Assembly: GCF_031085175.1 (NCBI RefSeq)
Contig: NZ_JAVHUY010000039.1
Location: 35,180-99,179, forward strand
DNA from: Phytohabitans maris
GTDB lineage: Bacteria > Actinomycetota > Actinomycetes > Mycobacteriales > Micromonosporaceae
Length of the DNA: 64,000 nt
Direction: 5' to 3'
The translations under genes and the position numbers were made by a program. This document shows, one piece after another, positions 38,519 to 46,880 of this stretch (position 1 is the first letter of the stretch; the number at the start of each line of letters is the position of its first letter). Below the pieces are notes generated by a model. It was not told the origin of the DNA, made no database searches, and was given only the letters and a program-made list of their open reading frames with translations.

Positions 38519-39658
38519 TTACGGCGTTGAGAGGGACCCGAAGAAGGCGGCGATGTCGGCGGCCAGCAGCGCCGGCGCCTCGGCGGCGGCGAAGTGCCCG
38601 CCCCGGGGCATGGGTGTCCAGCGGCGGATGGCGAAGAGGCGTTCGAGCCACTCGCGGGGGATGTCGCCCTCGTCGGCCAGGTGGTGGTCGAACTTGGCGA
38701 AGCCGGTGGGGACGTCCACGAAGTCGTCCGGCCCCAGCGGCTCGCGAAACCAGCGGTTGTCGAAGTAGTCGCGCATCGAAGACGTGATCGTGCCGGTGAC
38801 CCAGTAGAGCGTGACGGTGGTGAGCAGCAGGTCGCGGTCGATCGCGCGGGCCGGGTCGGACCAGGCGCGCCACTTCTCCAGGATCCAGGCGGCCAGGCCG
38901 GCGGGGGAGTCGGCGAGGCCGTACCCGAGCGTCTGCGGCCTGGTCGACTGGATCTGCTGGTAGCCGCGTTCGGTGAGCGACCACCGCGCGAAGCCCTCGC
39001 GGTAGGCGCGTTCGGCGTCGGAGAGCGGGCGGGAGCCGGGGCCGGTGTAGGGCGGGATCTCGGGCGTGCTGAGGTGCAGGCCGATGAGCGGGGCGGGGTC
39101 GTCGAGCCCCATGTACGTGGCGACGCCGGCGCCGAAGTCGCTGCCGCCCGCGGCGTAGCGCTCGTACCCCAGCTCGCGCATCAGGCGGTGCCACAGCCCG
39201 GCGACATAACGGTACGTGATGCCGGTGCGGGGCGGGCGCGGCGAGAAGCCGTAGCCGGGCAGCGAGGGGAGCACCAGGTCGAACGCCGGGCCGTCGATGC
39301 CGTGCGCGGCCGGGTCGGTGAGCAGCGGTACCAGCGGGAGCAGCTCGGCGAAGGTGCTCGGCCAGCCGCTCGTGAGGACCAGCGGGATGCCGCCGCCACC
39401 CTCGGCGCGGGCGTGCACGAAGTGGACTTGCGTGTCGTCGAGCGTGGTGCGGAAATGGGCGAATCGGTTGAGGTCGCGCTCCTGGGCCCGCCAGTCGTAG
39501 CCGTCCGCCCAGTAGGCGAGCAGCTCGCGCAGGTACGCCTCGTCGGTGCCCTGGGACCATGGCTCGCCGGGCGCGGGCTCGGGCCACCGGGTGCGGCGCA
39601 GGCGGTCGCGCAGGTCGGTGAGGACGGCTTCGTCGACGTCGATCTCGAACTCCTCCAC
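38519..39658 (-). CDS. Epoxide hydrolase (alpha/beta hydrolase, EHN type)
   Basis: The 379-residue protein starts at GTG 39658. The N-terminal EHN domain (EEFEIDVDEAVLTDLRDRLR, then TRWPEPAPGEPW, ELLAYWADGYDWRAQE) precedes an alpha/beta hydrolase core: SGWPSTFAELLPLVPLL (oxyanion region), GGSDFGAGVATYMG (Asp nucleophile) and MPRGGHFAAAEAP (catalytic His). Family members open epoxides by adding water, often in microsomal-type detoxification or catabolism. Substrate unknown. It is divergent from the mocA-like gene, only 17 bases apart. Confidence 0.88.
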   Translation of the reverse strand: MEEFEIDVDEAVLTDLRDRLRRTRWPEPAPGEPWSQGTDEAYLRELLAYWADGYDWRAQERDLNRFAHFRTTLDDTQVHFVHARAEGGGGIPLVLTSGWPSTFAELLPLVPLLTDPAAHGIDGPAFDLVLPSLPGYGFSPRPPRTGITYRYVAGLWHRLMRELGYERYAAGGSDFGAGVATYMGLDDPAPLIGLHLSTPEIPPYTGPGSRPLSDAERAYREGFARWSLTERGYQQIQSTRPQTLGYGLADSPAGLAAWILEKWRAWSDPARAIDRDLLLTTVTLYWVTGTITSSMRDYFDNRWFREPLGPDDFVDVPTGFAKFDHHLADEGDIPREWLERLFAIRRWTPMPRGGHFAAAEAPALLAADIAAFFGSLSTP

Positions 39659-39675
39659 GGGAATACAGTAGGGCG
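39659..39675. promoter_or_regulatory. Possible shared bidirectional leaderless promoter
   Basis: Between the two divergent start codons lie 17 bases. Read forward, TACAGT is followed by 6 bases and ATG; read in reverse, TACTGT is followed by 6 bases and GTG. Both fit TAnnnT -10 elements placed for leaderless transcripts, and they overlap. No clear -35 was seen. Confidence 0.5.
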
Positions 39676-40257
39676 ATGACCGTCGCCGGACTGCTGCTTG
39701 CCGCGGGTGCCGGCCGGCGGTACGGCATGCCGAAGGCCCTCGTCCGGATGGGTGGGCACCTGCTCGTGGAGCGGGGCGCGCAGACGCTGCGCGAGGGCGG
39801 GTGCGATCCGGTGGTCGTGGTGCTGGGTGCGGCCGCCGACCGGGTGCGCGCCGAGGCGAGGCTGGGCACGGCGATCGTGGTCGAAAATCCGGAGTGGCCG
39901 ACGGGCATGGGTTCCTCGCTGGGGAGGGGGCTGCGGGCAACTCTGGAGCTTGGCGTGCAGGCGATTCTCGTACTCCTTGTTGATCTTCCTGGAGTGACGC
40001 CCGCGGCGGTCCGGCGGGTCGCGGCGCTGGCCTCGCCCGACGCGCTGGTCATGGCGGGTTATGGCCCCCGCAGGGGGCATCCGGTGCTGCTCGGCCGCGA
40101 GCATTGGGCGGGCGTCGCGGCGGCCGCGACGGGCGATGTCGGCGCGCGGCCCTACCTCGCCGCCCACGCCGCGGCCGTGCGGGTCGTCCCGTGCGACGAC
40201 GTGGCCGACGACCGTGACGTCGACACACCCGAGGAGCACACTGGTTCTCATGCGTGA
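39676..40257 (+). CDS. MobA/MocA-like nucleotidyltransferase
   Basis: A 193-residue NTP-transferase: GLLLAAGAGRRYGMPKALVR (nucleotide loop with Lys), VVVVLGAAADRVRAEA, VVENPEWPTGMGSSL and LLVDLPGVTP. This matches molybdopterin cytidylyl/guanylyltransferase-like proteins. It overlaps the xdhC-like gene by 8 bases, so together they likely finish and insert the cofactor for the xanthine dehydrogenase encoded 5 kb downstream. Which nucleotide it uses is not clear. Confidence 0.85.
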   Translation: MTVAGLLLAAGAGRRYGMPKALVRMGGHLLVERGAQTLREGGCDPVVVVLGAAADRVRAEARLGTAIVVENPEWPTGMGSSLGRGLRATLELGVQAILVLLVDLPGVTPAAVRRVAALASPDALVMAGYGPRRGHPVLLGREHWAGVAAAATGDVGARPYLAAHAAAVRVVPCDDVADDRDVDTPEEHTGSHA

Positions 40258-41404
40258 CGTCCTTGACGACCTGTTGCGCTGGTGGCAGGAAGACCAGCCG
40301 GTGGGGATGGCGACGGTCGTCGCCACGTGGAAGAGCGCGCCGCGTCCGCCGGGCGCGACCATGCTGGTCGGCCCGGACGGCACGGCGGTCGGCAGCGTCT
40401 CCGGCGGCTGCGTCGAGGGCGCGGTCTACGACCTCTCCAAGGAGGCCATCGCCGACGGGGTGCCGCGCCTCCAGCGGTACGGGGTGAGCGACGACGACGC
40501 CTTCTCGGTGGGTCTGACCTGCGGCGGCACGATCGAGCTATTCGTGGAGCGGGTCGACCGGGAGAGCTTCCCGTGGCTGGCGCGGGTGGCCGAGTCGATC
40601 GACAAGGGCGTGCCGGTCGCGGTGCTCACCTGCATCGAGGGGCCGCCCGACCGGATCGGCCGCCACCTGGTGATCGGGGCGTCCGGGGCCACCGGCGAGC
40701 GAGGCGAGCAGAGCAAGCACGGCCCCGGCGAGCGGGAGGGGACGCTCGGCTCCGCGCGGCTGGACGACGCGGCCACCGACGACGGGCGCGGGCTGCTCGC
40801 CGCCGGCCGCACCGGGGTGCTCCACTATGGACCCGACGGGCAGCGCCGGGGCAGCGGGCTGAGCGTGCTGGTGCGGGCGTACGCGCCGCGGCCCCGCATG
40901 ATCGTCTTCGGCGCGATCGACTTCGCGGCGGCGGTGGCCCGGGTCGGCACCTTCCTCGGCTACCGGGTGACGGTGTGCGACGCGCGGCCGGTGTTCGCGA
41001 CGGCCAAGCGCTTTCCGGAGGCCGACGAGGTGATCGTCGACTGGCCGCACCGCTACCTGGCCGCCGAGGCCGAGGGTGGGCGGCTCGACGAGCGCACGGT
41101 GGTGTGCGTGCTGACCCACGACCCGAAGTTCGACGTGCCGGTGCTGCGGGCCGCGCTCGACCTGCCCCTGGCGTACGTGGGCGCGATGGGCTCCCGCCGC
41201 ACCCACGACGACCGGCTGGCGCGGCTGCGCGAGGCCGGCGTGGGCGAGGAGGCGCTGGCCCGGCTCTCTTCGCCGATCGGGCTCGACCTGGGCGCGCGTA
41301 CCCCCGAGGAGACCGCGGTCAGCATCGCCGCCGAGATCGTCGCGCGCAAGTGGGGTGGCCGCGGGGCCCGGCTCTCGGAGACGAGCGGGCGGATCCACGG
41401 GTAA
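40250..41404 (+). CDS. XdhC-family molybdenum cofactor insertion protein
   Basis: The 384-residue protein has an XdhC/CoxI N-terminal domain (MATVVATWKSAPRPPGATML, SVSGGCVEGAVYDLSKEA, GLTCGGTIELFVE) and a C-terminal Rossmann-like XdhC domain (RPRMIVFGAIDFAAAVARVG, YVGAMGSRRTHDDRLARL, GLDLGARTPEETAVSIAAEI). XdhC proteins bind sulfurated molybdenum cofactor and hand it to xanthine dehydrogenase. The start overlaps the mocA-like gene. Confidence 0.9.
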   Translation: MRDVLDDLLRWWQEDQPVGMATVVATWKSAPRPPGATMLVGPDGTAVGSVSGGCVEGAVYDLSKEAIADGVPRLQRYGVSDDDAFSVGLTCGGTIELFVERVDRESFPWLARVAESIDKGVPVAVLTCIEGPPDRIGRHLVIGASGATGERGEQSKHGPGEREGTLGSARLDDAATDDGRGLLAAGRTGVLHYGPDGQRRGSGLSVLVRAYAPRPRMIVFGAIDFAAAVARVGTFLGYRVTVCDARPVFATAKRFPEADEVIVDWPHRYLAAEAEGGRLDERTVVCVLTHDPKFDVPVLRAALDLPLAYVGAMGSRRTHDDRLARLREAGVGEEALARLSSPIGLDLGARTPEETAVSIAAEIVARKWGGRGARLSETSGRIHG

Positions 41405-41648
41405 CCCGCCGCCCTGGTTCGCTGCCTTTCGTGACGTGCGTTTCCGCTGCTGACGGGGCGTCGGAGCCTACCGACACTTTTCCGGAAACTGTTGACTCTG
41501 TTTCGGTCCCGGTGTGATACTCGCTATCCACCGGCGTCGATCGCGCCGGTGCCCGGGCACTCCTCGATGGGAGAGTGGCGTGGCGACTTTCGGCGGTCGC
41601 CACGCCACGCCTGCCCTTCCAGCGCAGGCGCGCGCCCTCAAGGTCCGC

Positions 41649-41714
41649 GCAGAAACCTAGTTTCTGCTCTTGAACCCAAGGGCGTCCGTAGCAGCAGAAA
41701 CCTGGTTTCTGCTG
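41649..41714. repeat. Paired palindromes (GCAGAAAC / GTTTCTGC)
   Basis: The first (41649-41667) has 8-bp arms. The second (41692-41714, CAGCAGAAACC-T-GGTTTCTGCTG) has perfect 11-bp arms. They are 24 bases apart and share the core AGAAACC. No promoter is adjacent, so a repeat or termination role is more likely than an operator. Confidence 0.7.
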
Positions 41715-41970
41715 TATCCCGACCCCACCGCCGAAGGCGAAACGATCATCGCCCCGTCCGGGACCCGGCAACGCTCCCGGTGTGTGGTCCGCGGCTGGGG
41801 TGTGCGGGCCGAGCCGCCGGGGGCCCGCCGCGGCGCCGGCCGAGGTCTCAGGGTGACCGCCGCTGGAGGCCTGGGGTCGCGGGGACGGGCCAAGGCGACG
41901 GTGAGCTGAGGCGCGGGCGGAGGGTATGGAGCGCGGAGGGTGAGGCCCCGGGAGCAACGGGCTGGACCCT

Positions 41971-41998
41971 ATGCCACTCACGTTAAGTCGATCATGGG
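41971..41998 (+). repeat. Motif D, copy 3
   Basis: ATGCCACTCACG followed by TTAAGTCGATCATGGG. Confidence 0.5.
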
Positions 41999-42126
41999 GC
42001 TGGGTCCGTGCCTAGGGGCCGCGCCGTCCGAGCTTGTCCACGGCTGTTGGGCCGCAAACCTTGATCGACGCGGGAAGGCGGGGGTTCGTACGGCTTGCCC
42101 TGCGTCAAATCCGGTCGGCGCACGGT

Positions 42127-42174
42127 GATCGTGGTATTCCAGTGCCCCCTGCGGGGCACCTGAGTACCACGATC
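42127..42174. repeat. Family B palindrome, copy 3 (48 bp)
   Basis: GATCGTGGTATTC at the left, GTGCCC / GGGGCAC inner arms, and GTACCACGATC at the right. Confidence 0.85.
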
Positions 42175-42284
42175 TCGGCGAACGGCCCATTGTCCGCGCG
42201 GACCGCGGGCCGCGGGCCGCGGGCCGAACGGACGGGCTGGTGAATGTGGACGGTAGAGCCCGGCAAAGGTCAGGGGCCGCCGTG

Positions 42285-43805
42285 CTAGCGGGACAGGCGG
42301 AGGGCGAGGAAGAAGTCGACGCGGTCCTCGAAGCGGCCCAGGTCGCGGCCGGTCAGGGCCTCGACCCGGCTGATCCGGTAGCGGAGGGTGTTGACGTGCA
42401 CGTGGAGGCGTTCGGCGCACCGGCTCCACGAGCCGCCGCACTCCAGAAACTCGGCGAGCGTGCGCACCAGGTCGGCGTCGTGGGCCTGGTCGTACGCCAC
42501 CAGCGGGCCCAACAGCCGCTCCCGGAACGCCTCGCGCGCGTCCGCCGGCACCCGCGCGAGCAGGAGCTGGTGGGAGGCGAGCTCGGTCGAGCAGACCACC
42601 GCCGTACGGCCGTGGGCGGAGCGGTGGGCGTGCCGGGCCTCCGCGACCGCGCCCGGCAGCGTCGCCACGCCGACCGCCGGCGCGCTCACGCCGATCGCCA
42701 GGCGGCCGGTGCCGAGGCCGGGGGTCAGCGCGTCGACCGCGGCGCGGAGCGCGGCCGGCACGTCGACCCCGGGCGGAGCCGTCACCAGGCCGAGCACGGC
42801 CTGGTCGGGGAGGGGGGTGACGGCCGCGTGTGCGGACACCGCGCGCAGGGCCTCCTCCAGCACCGCGACGGTCAGGTCGGGCGGCGTGCGCAGGCCGGTC
42901 AGGGCGGCCACCACCGCCACGAACGTCGACTCCGGCTCCAGCCCGCACGACAGCGCGCCGGCCCGCAGGTCGGCCGCGCCGGCGCCGGTGGCGAGCTGGC
43001 GGCCCAGGCTGTCGGCGAGGCGCCGCTCCACGCGCACCACCTCGTCCAGCTGCGCGCGCTCCAGCGCGACCAGGCTGACCAGCTCCTCCGCCCCGTCCGG
43101 CAGCCCGGACGGGGCCTCCGGGTCCGCCTCGAACGCCACGAACCACGACGCCAGCCGGTGCTCCGGCCGCCCGGGCACCCCCACCAGCGCGTACCGCCCG
43201 TCGCCCGCCGTCCTGGGCAGCCGGGTGGCCGCCAGGAAGGCGCGGGCCAGCTCGCCGCCGGGCGGCGCGGCCTCCGTGCCGGCGATGGGGCGGCCGGTCG
43301 GCGAAAACACCCAGCAGGCCAGGCCGAGGTCGGCAGCCACAGGTGGGAGCAGGTCGGCCAGCCGGGCCCCCGCGGCCATCGCCGCCACAAGACCTCTTTG
43401 ACGCCCGAGTACGGTGGCCAGTCCGCTCGCCCGCTGCGCCCAGAGTGACGGGTTGACCGCGTCGACGATCTCCCGGAACGACACCTCGACCGGTACCTCG
43501 AAGAGCGGGATCCCGTGGCGGGCGCACGCCTCGACAAGGTCGGCCGGGATGCTGCCGAAGACCGCGTCGCCCGCGCCGATGGCGGTGACCTTGCCGGCCG
43601 CGCACGCCGCCACGAACACCTCGGAGTCTTCCGGGCCGCGCCGCCACATCAGGCCGGTCAGCACGACCTCGCCGCCGGCCAGGTAGCGGCTGGGGTCGGG
43701 CAGGTCGGTGACGTAGACCCGGGTGACCGGGGCTTCGCGCCCTTCCACGCCGGTGAGCAGGGCAAGCTTCAGCCGAGGCTGGTCGAGCACCTCGCGCAGC
43801 AGCAT
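42285..43805 (-). CDS. PucR-family regulator of purine catabolism
   Basis: The 506-residue protein has an N-terminal PucR domain (MLLREVLDQPRLKLALLTGV, DLPDPSRYLAGGEVVLTG, GIPLFEVPVEVSFREIVDAV), a middle GGDEF-like segment and a C-terminal PucR HTH (FLECGGSWSRCAERLHVHVN, NTLRYRISRVEALTGRDLG). ATG 43805 fits the domain start. It is divergent from uraD and so likely controls the purine-degradation genes, perhaps in response to allantoin or another intermediate. Confidence 0.9.
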   Translation of the reverse strand: MLLREVLDQPRLKLALLTGVEGREAPVTRVYVTDLPDPSRYLAGGEVVLTGLMWRRGPEDSEVFVAACAAGKVTAIGAGDAVFGSIPADLVEACARHGIPLFEVPVEVSFREIVDAVNPSLWAQRASGLATVLGRQRGLVAAMAAGARLADLLPPVAADLGLACWVFSPTGRPIAGTEAAPPGGELARAFLAATRLPRTAGDGRYALVGVPGRPEHRLASWFVAFEADPEAPSGLPDGAEELVSLVALERAQLDEVVRVERRLADSLGRQLATGAGAADLRAGALSCGLEPESTFVAVVAALTGLRTPPDLTVAVLEEALRAVSAHAAVTPLPDQAVLGLVTAPPGVDVPAALRAAVDALTPGLGTGRLAIGVSAPAVGVATLPGAVAEARHAHRSAHGRTAVVCSTELASHQLLLARVPADAREAFRERLLGPLVAYDQAHDADLVRTLAEFLECGGSWSRCAERLHVHVNTLRYRISRVEALTGRDLGRFEDRVDFFLALRLSR

Positions 43806-43829
43806 CGCGTACGTCTCCCGGTGGCGGTT

Positions 43830-43841
43830 GTAGGAACCTAC
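43830..43841. promoter_or_regulatory. Imperfect dyad in pucR-uraD intergenic region
   Basis: GTAGG-AA-CCTAC, with another CCCTAC 5 bases downstream, sits close to the PucR start. Possible regulator site. Confidence 0.3.
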
Positions 43842-43871
43842 GAAAACCCTACGGCGCTCATGTTGCGGTTT

Positions 43872-43885
43872 CGGTGTCGACACCG
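43872..43885. promoter_or_regulatory. Perfect 14-bp palindrome in pucR-uraD intergenic region
   Basis: CGGTGTC-GACACCG lies 36 bases before the uraD start and 66 bases from the divergent pucR start. Its place between a regulator and its probable target operon suggests a PucR operator. Confidence 0.5.
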
Positions 43886-43921
43886 CTTCATGGCCGGTTG
43901 GCGGACTGGTCTACTGACCGA

Positions 43922-44419
43922 ATGGCAGACAGCCTCGCCGAGTTCAACGCGCTCCCGCCCGCCGAGGCCGAGCACGAGCTCCTCGCGTGCTGCGCCGCCC
44001 CAGCCTGGGCGGAGGCGGTCGCGGGCGGCCGGCCGTACCCGGACCGGATGGCGCTCAAGGCGGCGGGTGACGCCGCCGCACGGGCCCTGACCTGGGCGGA
44101 CGTCGTGCTGGCCCTGTCCGCGCACCCCCGGATCGGGGAGCGCCCGGCCGGCGCGGGGCGGGAGGCGGCCTGGTCGCGGCGGGAGCAGGCGGGCGCGGAC
44201 GACCCGTCGGTCGCGGCGGCGCTGGTGGCGGCCAACCGGGAGTACGAGGAGCGGTTCGGGCACGTGTTCCTGATCTTCGCGACCGGCAAGAGCGCGCCGG
44301 AGATGCTGGCGGCGGCGCGGGCGCGGCTGGCGCACGACGAGGCGACCGAGCGCCCGGTCGTCCAGGAGGAGCTTCGCAAGATCGCGCTGCTGCGGCTGGA
44401 GAGGCTGGTTTCGGCATGA
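43922..44419 (+). CDS. uraD: OHCU decarboxylase
   Basis: A 165-residue protein that would decarboxylate 2-oxo-4-hydroxy-4-carboxy-5-ureidoimidazoline to S-allantoin. Visible are LAEFNALPPAEAEHELLACC, LSAHPRIGER (His and active-site loop), EYEERFGHVFLIFATGKSA and a helical C-terminus (EELRKIALLRLERL). ATG 43922 fits the family start. First gene of the operon; it overlaps uraH by 4 bases (ATGA). Confidence 0.93.
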   Translation: MADSLAEFNALPPAEAEHELLACCAAPAWAEAVAGGRPYPDRMALKAAGDAAARALTWADVVLALSAHPRIGERPAGAGREAAWSRREQAGADDPSVAAALVAANREYEERFGHVFLIFATGKSAPEMLAAARARLAHDEATERPVVQEELRKIALLRLERLVSA

Positions 44420-44733
44420 GCCTCTCCACCCATGTGCTCGACAACGCGACGGGGGAGCCCGCGCGGGGGGTGCCGGTGCGGCTGGAACGGCGGGACGGTG
44501 ACGGCTGGACGCCCGTCGCCGACGGCCGCACCGACACTGACGGGCGGCTGCGCGACTGGGTGCCGGCGGGCGCATGGGGTGCGGGTGTGTACCGCCTGGT
44601 GTTCGACACGGCCGCCCACAGCGCCTTCTTTCCCGAGGTGGCGGTGGCCTTCCGGGTGGCCGACGCCGCCCGTCACCACCACGTGCCGCTGCTGTTGAGC
44701 CCGTATGGCTACACGACTTATCGGGGGAGCTGA
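44416..44733 (+). CDS. uraH: 5-hydroxyisourate hydrolase
   Basis: The 105-residue transthyretin-like enzyme has LSTHVLDNATGEPARGVPVR at the start, GRTDTDGRL, FFPEVAVAF and the C-terminal YTTYRGS signature. It hydrolyses 5-hydroxyisourate, the urate oxidase product. Length is normal. Coupled to uraD and 4 bases before urate oxidase. Confidence 0.95.
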   Translation: MSLSTHVLDNATGEPARGVPVRLERRDGDGWTPVADGRTDTDGRLRDWVPAGAWGAGVYRLVFDTAAHSAFFPEVAVAFRVADAARHHHVPLLLSPYGYTTYRGS

Positions 44734-44737
44734 GCCC

Positions 44738-45592
44738 ATGGGAATCGTGCTGGGACCCAACCGGTACGGCAAGGCGGAGACCCGCGTCGTCCGGGTGGTG
44801 CGCGACGGCGAGCGGCACGAGCTGCGCGACCTCAACGTGAGCGTGGCGCTCTCCGGCGACCTCGACGCCACCCACGTCTCCGGCGACAACGCGGGCGTAC
44901 TCCCCACCGACACCCAGAAGAACACCGTGTACGCCTTCGCCAAGGAGCACGGCATCGACCAGCCGGAAGACTTCGGGCTGCGGCTGGCCCGCCACTTCGT
45001 CGCGACGCAGCCCACCGTCCACAGTGCCCGCGTCCACATCGAACAGTACGGGTGGCACCGGCTCGGGCCGCACTCGTTTCAGCGCGACGGCGCCGAGACC
45101 CGTACCGCCACGGTCACCGTGGACGGTGCCGGCGAGTGGGTGGTGGCCGGCCTCGCCGACCTGGTGCTGCTCAACTCGACCGACTCGGAGTTCTGGGGGT
45201 ACGTGAAGGACCCGTACACGACGCTGCCGGAGACGAAGGACCGGGTCCTGGCGACGGCGGTGTCGGCCCGGTGGCGCTTCGCGTCGACCACAGTGGACTG
45301 GGCCGCCTCGTACGCGGGGGTGCGGGCGGCGCTGGTCGCGGCGTTCGTGGAGACCTACAGCTACTCGCTGCAGCAGACGCTCTACACGATGGGGCGGCGC
45401 GCGCTGGAGGAGCGCCCCGAGGTGGTCGAGGTGCGGCTGGCGCTACCCAACAAGCACCACCTGCTGGTCGACCTGTCGCCGTTCGGGCTGGACAACCCCA
45501 ACGAGGTCTTCGTCGCGGCCGACCGTCCATACGGGCTGATCGAAGGCACAGTCCGCAGGTCCGACGCGCCCTCGTACGACGGAGCGTTCTGA
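44738..45592 (+). CDS. pucL: Urate oxidase, cofactor-free type
   Basis: The 284-residue protein has two T-fold halves. NRYGKAETRVVRV and TDTQKNTVYAFAK hold the catalytic Lys and Thr; YVKDPYTTLPETKDR, RWRFASTTVDW and LPNKHHLLVDLSPFG follow. It oxidises urate to 5-hydroxyisourate with O2, releasing H2O2. It lies between uraH and the XDH genes. The stop overlaps the next ATG (TGATG). Confidence 0.95.
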   Translation: MGIVLGPNRYGKAETRVVRVVRDGERHELRDLNVSVALSGDLDATHVSGDNAGVLPTDTQKNTVYAFAKEHGIDQPEDFGLRLARHFVATQPTVHSARVHIEQYGWHRLGPHSFQRDGAETRTATVTVDGAGEWVVAGLADLVLLNSTDSEFWGYVKDPYTTLPETKDRVLATAVSARWRFASTTVDWAASYAGVRAALVAAFVETYSYSLQQTLYTMGRRALEERPEVVEVRLALPNKHHLLVDLSPFGLDNPNEVFVAADRPYGLIEGTVRRSDAPSYDGAF

Positions 45593-46440
45593 TGGACTTC
45601 CTGCGACCCTCCACATGGGAGGAGGCGCTGGCCGCCAAGGCCGCGCACCCCGAGGCCGTGCCGATCGCCGGCGGCACCGACGTGATGGTCGAGCTCAACT
45701 TCGACCGCCGCCGCCCGCCCGCGCTGCTCGACCTGACCCGGGTCGCGGCGCTCACCGAGTGGGGCGGCGACGGCGACCTGCTGCGGGTGGGCGCCGGCGT
45801 GCCGTACCGGCGGATCATCGAGGAGCTCGGCGGCCGGCTGCCCGGGCTCGCGATGGCGGCGCGCACGGTTGGCTCGCCGCAGATCCGCAACCGCGGCACG
45901 GTCGGCGGCAACCTAGGTTCGGCGTCCCCGGCCGGCGACGCGCACCCGCCGCTGCTGGCGGCCGGCGCCGAGATCGAGCTCGCCTCGGTGCGCGGCGTGC
46001 GGCGGGTACCGGTCGACGAGTTCTTCACCGGCCCCAAGCGGAGCGTGCTGGCGCCGGACGAGCTGATCGCCGCGTTCTGGATGCGCCCCGCCCGGACCGG
46101 AGACCAGTTCGCGAAGATCGGCACCCGAAACGCGATGGTCATCGCGGTGTGCTCGTTCGCGCTGACCCTGGACCGGGAGCGGCGGACGGTCGGCACCGGC
46201 ATCGGCTCGGCGGCCCCGACCCCGGTGCGCGCGCCGGCGGCCGAGGCGTTCCTGGCCGCGTCGCTGGACTGGGACTCGCCCGGGGCCGTGCCGCCGGCGG
46301 TGGCCGCCGAGTTCGGGCGCCTGGTCGCGGCCGCCGCCGCACCGATCGACGACGTACGGGGCACGGCGGCGTACCGGCGGCATGCGCTGTCGGTGCTCGC
46401 CCGCCGCACGCTCACCTGGGCCTGGGAGGGGTCGCGATGA
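45592..46440 (+). CDS. Xanthine dehydrogenase FAD-binding subunit
   Basis: The 282-residue protein has the FAD-binding motif AVPIAGGTDVMVELNF, the second motif TVGSPQIRNRGTVGGNLG and the CO-dehydrogenase flavoprotein C-terminal region (RKSAA-like IGTRNAMVIAVC). It passes electrons from the FeS subunit to FAD. Coupled to urate oxidase and to the 2Fe-2S gene (4-base overlap). Confidence 0.93.
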   Translation: MDFLRPSTWEEALAAKAAHPEAVPIAGGTDVMVELNFDRRRPPALLDLTRVAALTEWGGDGDLLRVGAGVPYRRIIEELGGRLPGLAMAARTVGSPQIRNRGTVGGNLGSASPAGDAHPPLLAAGAEIELASVRGVRRVPVDEFFTGPKRSVLAPDELIAAFWMRPARTGDQFAKIGTRNAMVIAVCSFALTLDRERRTVGTGIGSAAPTPVRAPAAEAFLAASLDWDSPGAVPPAVAAEFGRLVAAAAAPIDDVRGTAAYRRHALSVLARRTLTWAWEGSR

Positions 46441-46880
46441 GGCTCAACTGCACGGTCAACGGCGAAAAGCGCCAGGCCGACGACGTATGGCCGGGGGAGA
46501 GCCTGCTCTACGTGCTGCGCGAGCGGCTCGGCCTGCCCGGCTCCAAGAACGCCTGCGAGCAGGGGGAGTGCGGCTCGTGCACGGTGTACCTCGACGGCAC
46601 GCCGGTCTGCTCCTGCCTCGTCGCCGCGGGGCAGGCCGAGGGGCGTGCCGTGGTGACGGTGGAAGGGCTGGAGTTCGGCCGGGTGCAGGAGGCGTTCCTG
46701 GCGGCCGGTGCCGTCCAGTGTGGATTCTGCACGCCCGGGCTCGTGGTGGCGGTGCACGACCTGCTGGCCCGCGCCGACAAGCCCAGCGACCCGGACATCC
46801 GCGAGGCGCTGGCCGGCAACCTCTGCCGGTGCACCGGGTACGAGAAGATCCTCGACGCGGTGCGGCTGGCGGCCCAATGA
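46437..46880 (+). CDS. Xanthine dehydrogenase 2Fe-2S subunit
   Basis: The 147-residue protein has the plant-type ferredoxin cluster NACEQGECGSCTVYLDG plus a Cys partner (CSC), and a helical second 2Fe-2S domain with VQCGFCTPG and GNLCRCTGYEKI. It carries two clusters between the molybdenum and flavin subunits. It overlaps both neighbours by ATGA. Confidence 0.95.
   Translation: MRLNCTVNGEKRQADDVWPGESLLYVLRERLGLPGSKNACEQGECGSCTVYLDGTPVCSCLVAAGQAEGRAVVTVEGLEFGRVQEAFLAAGAVQCGFCTPGLVVAVHDLLARADKPSDPDIREALAGNLCRCTGYEKILDAVRLAAQ

Larger units (their letters stand above)
41405..42284. other. Gene-free stretch between convergent genes (880 bp)
   Basis: No convincing coding region. It carries a pair of GCAGAAACC...GGTTTCTGC palindromes, motif D and E copies and one family B palindrome. 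It separates the cofactor genes from the PucR regulator, so their transcripts converge here. Confidence 0.65.

Noticed and set aside
41492..41986. Open frame of about 164 codons across the paired palindromes
   Set aside because: It runs through the repeat copies and has no conserved motif; the frame is a by-product of high GC.
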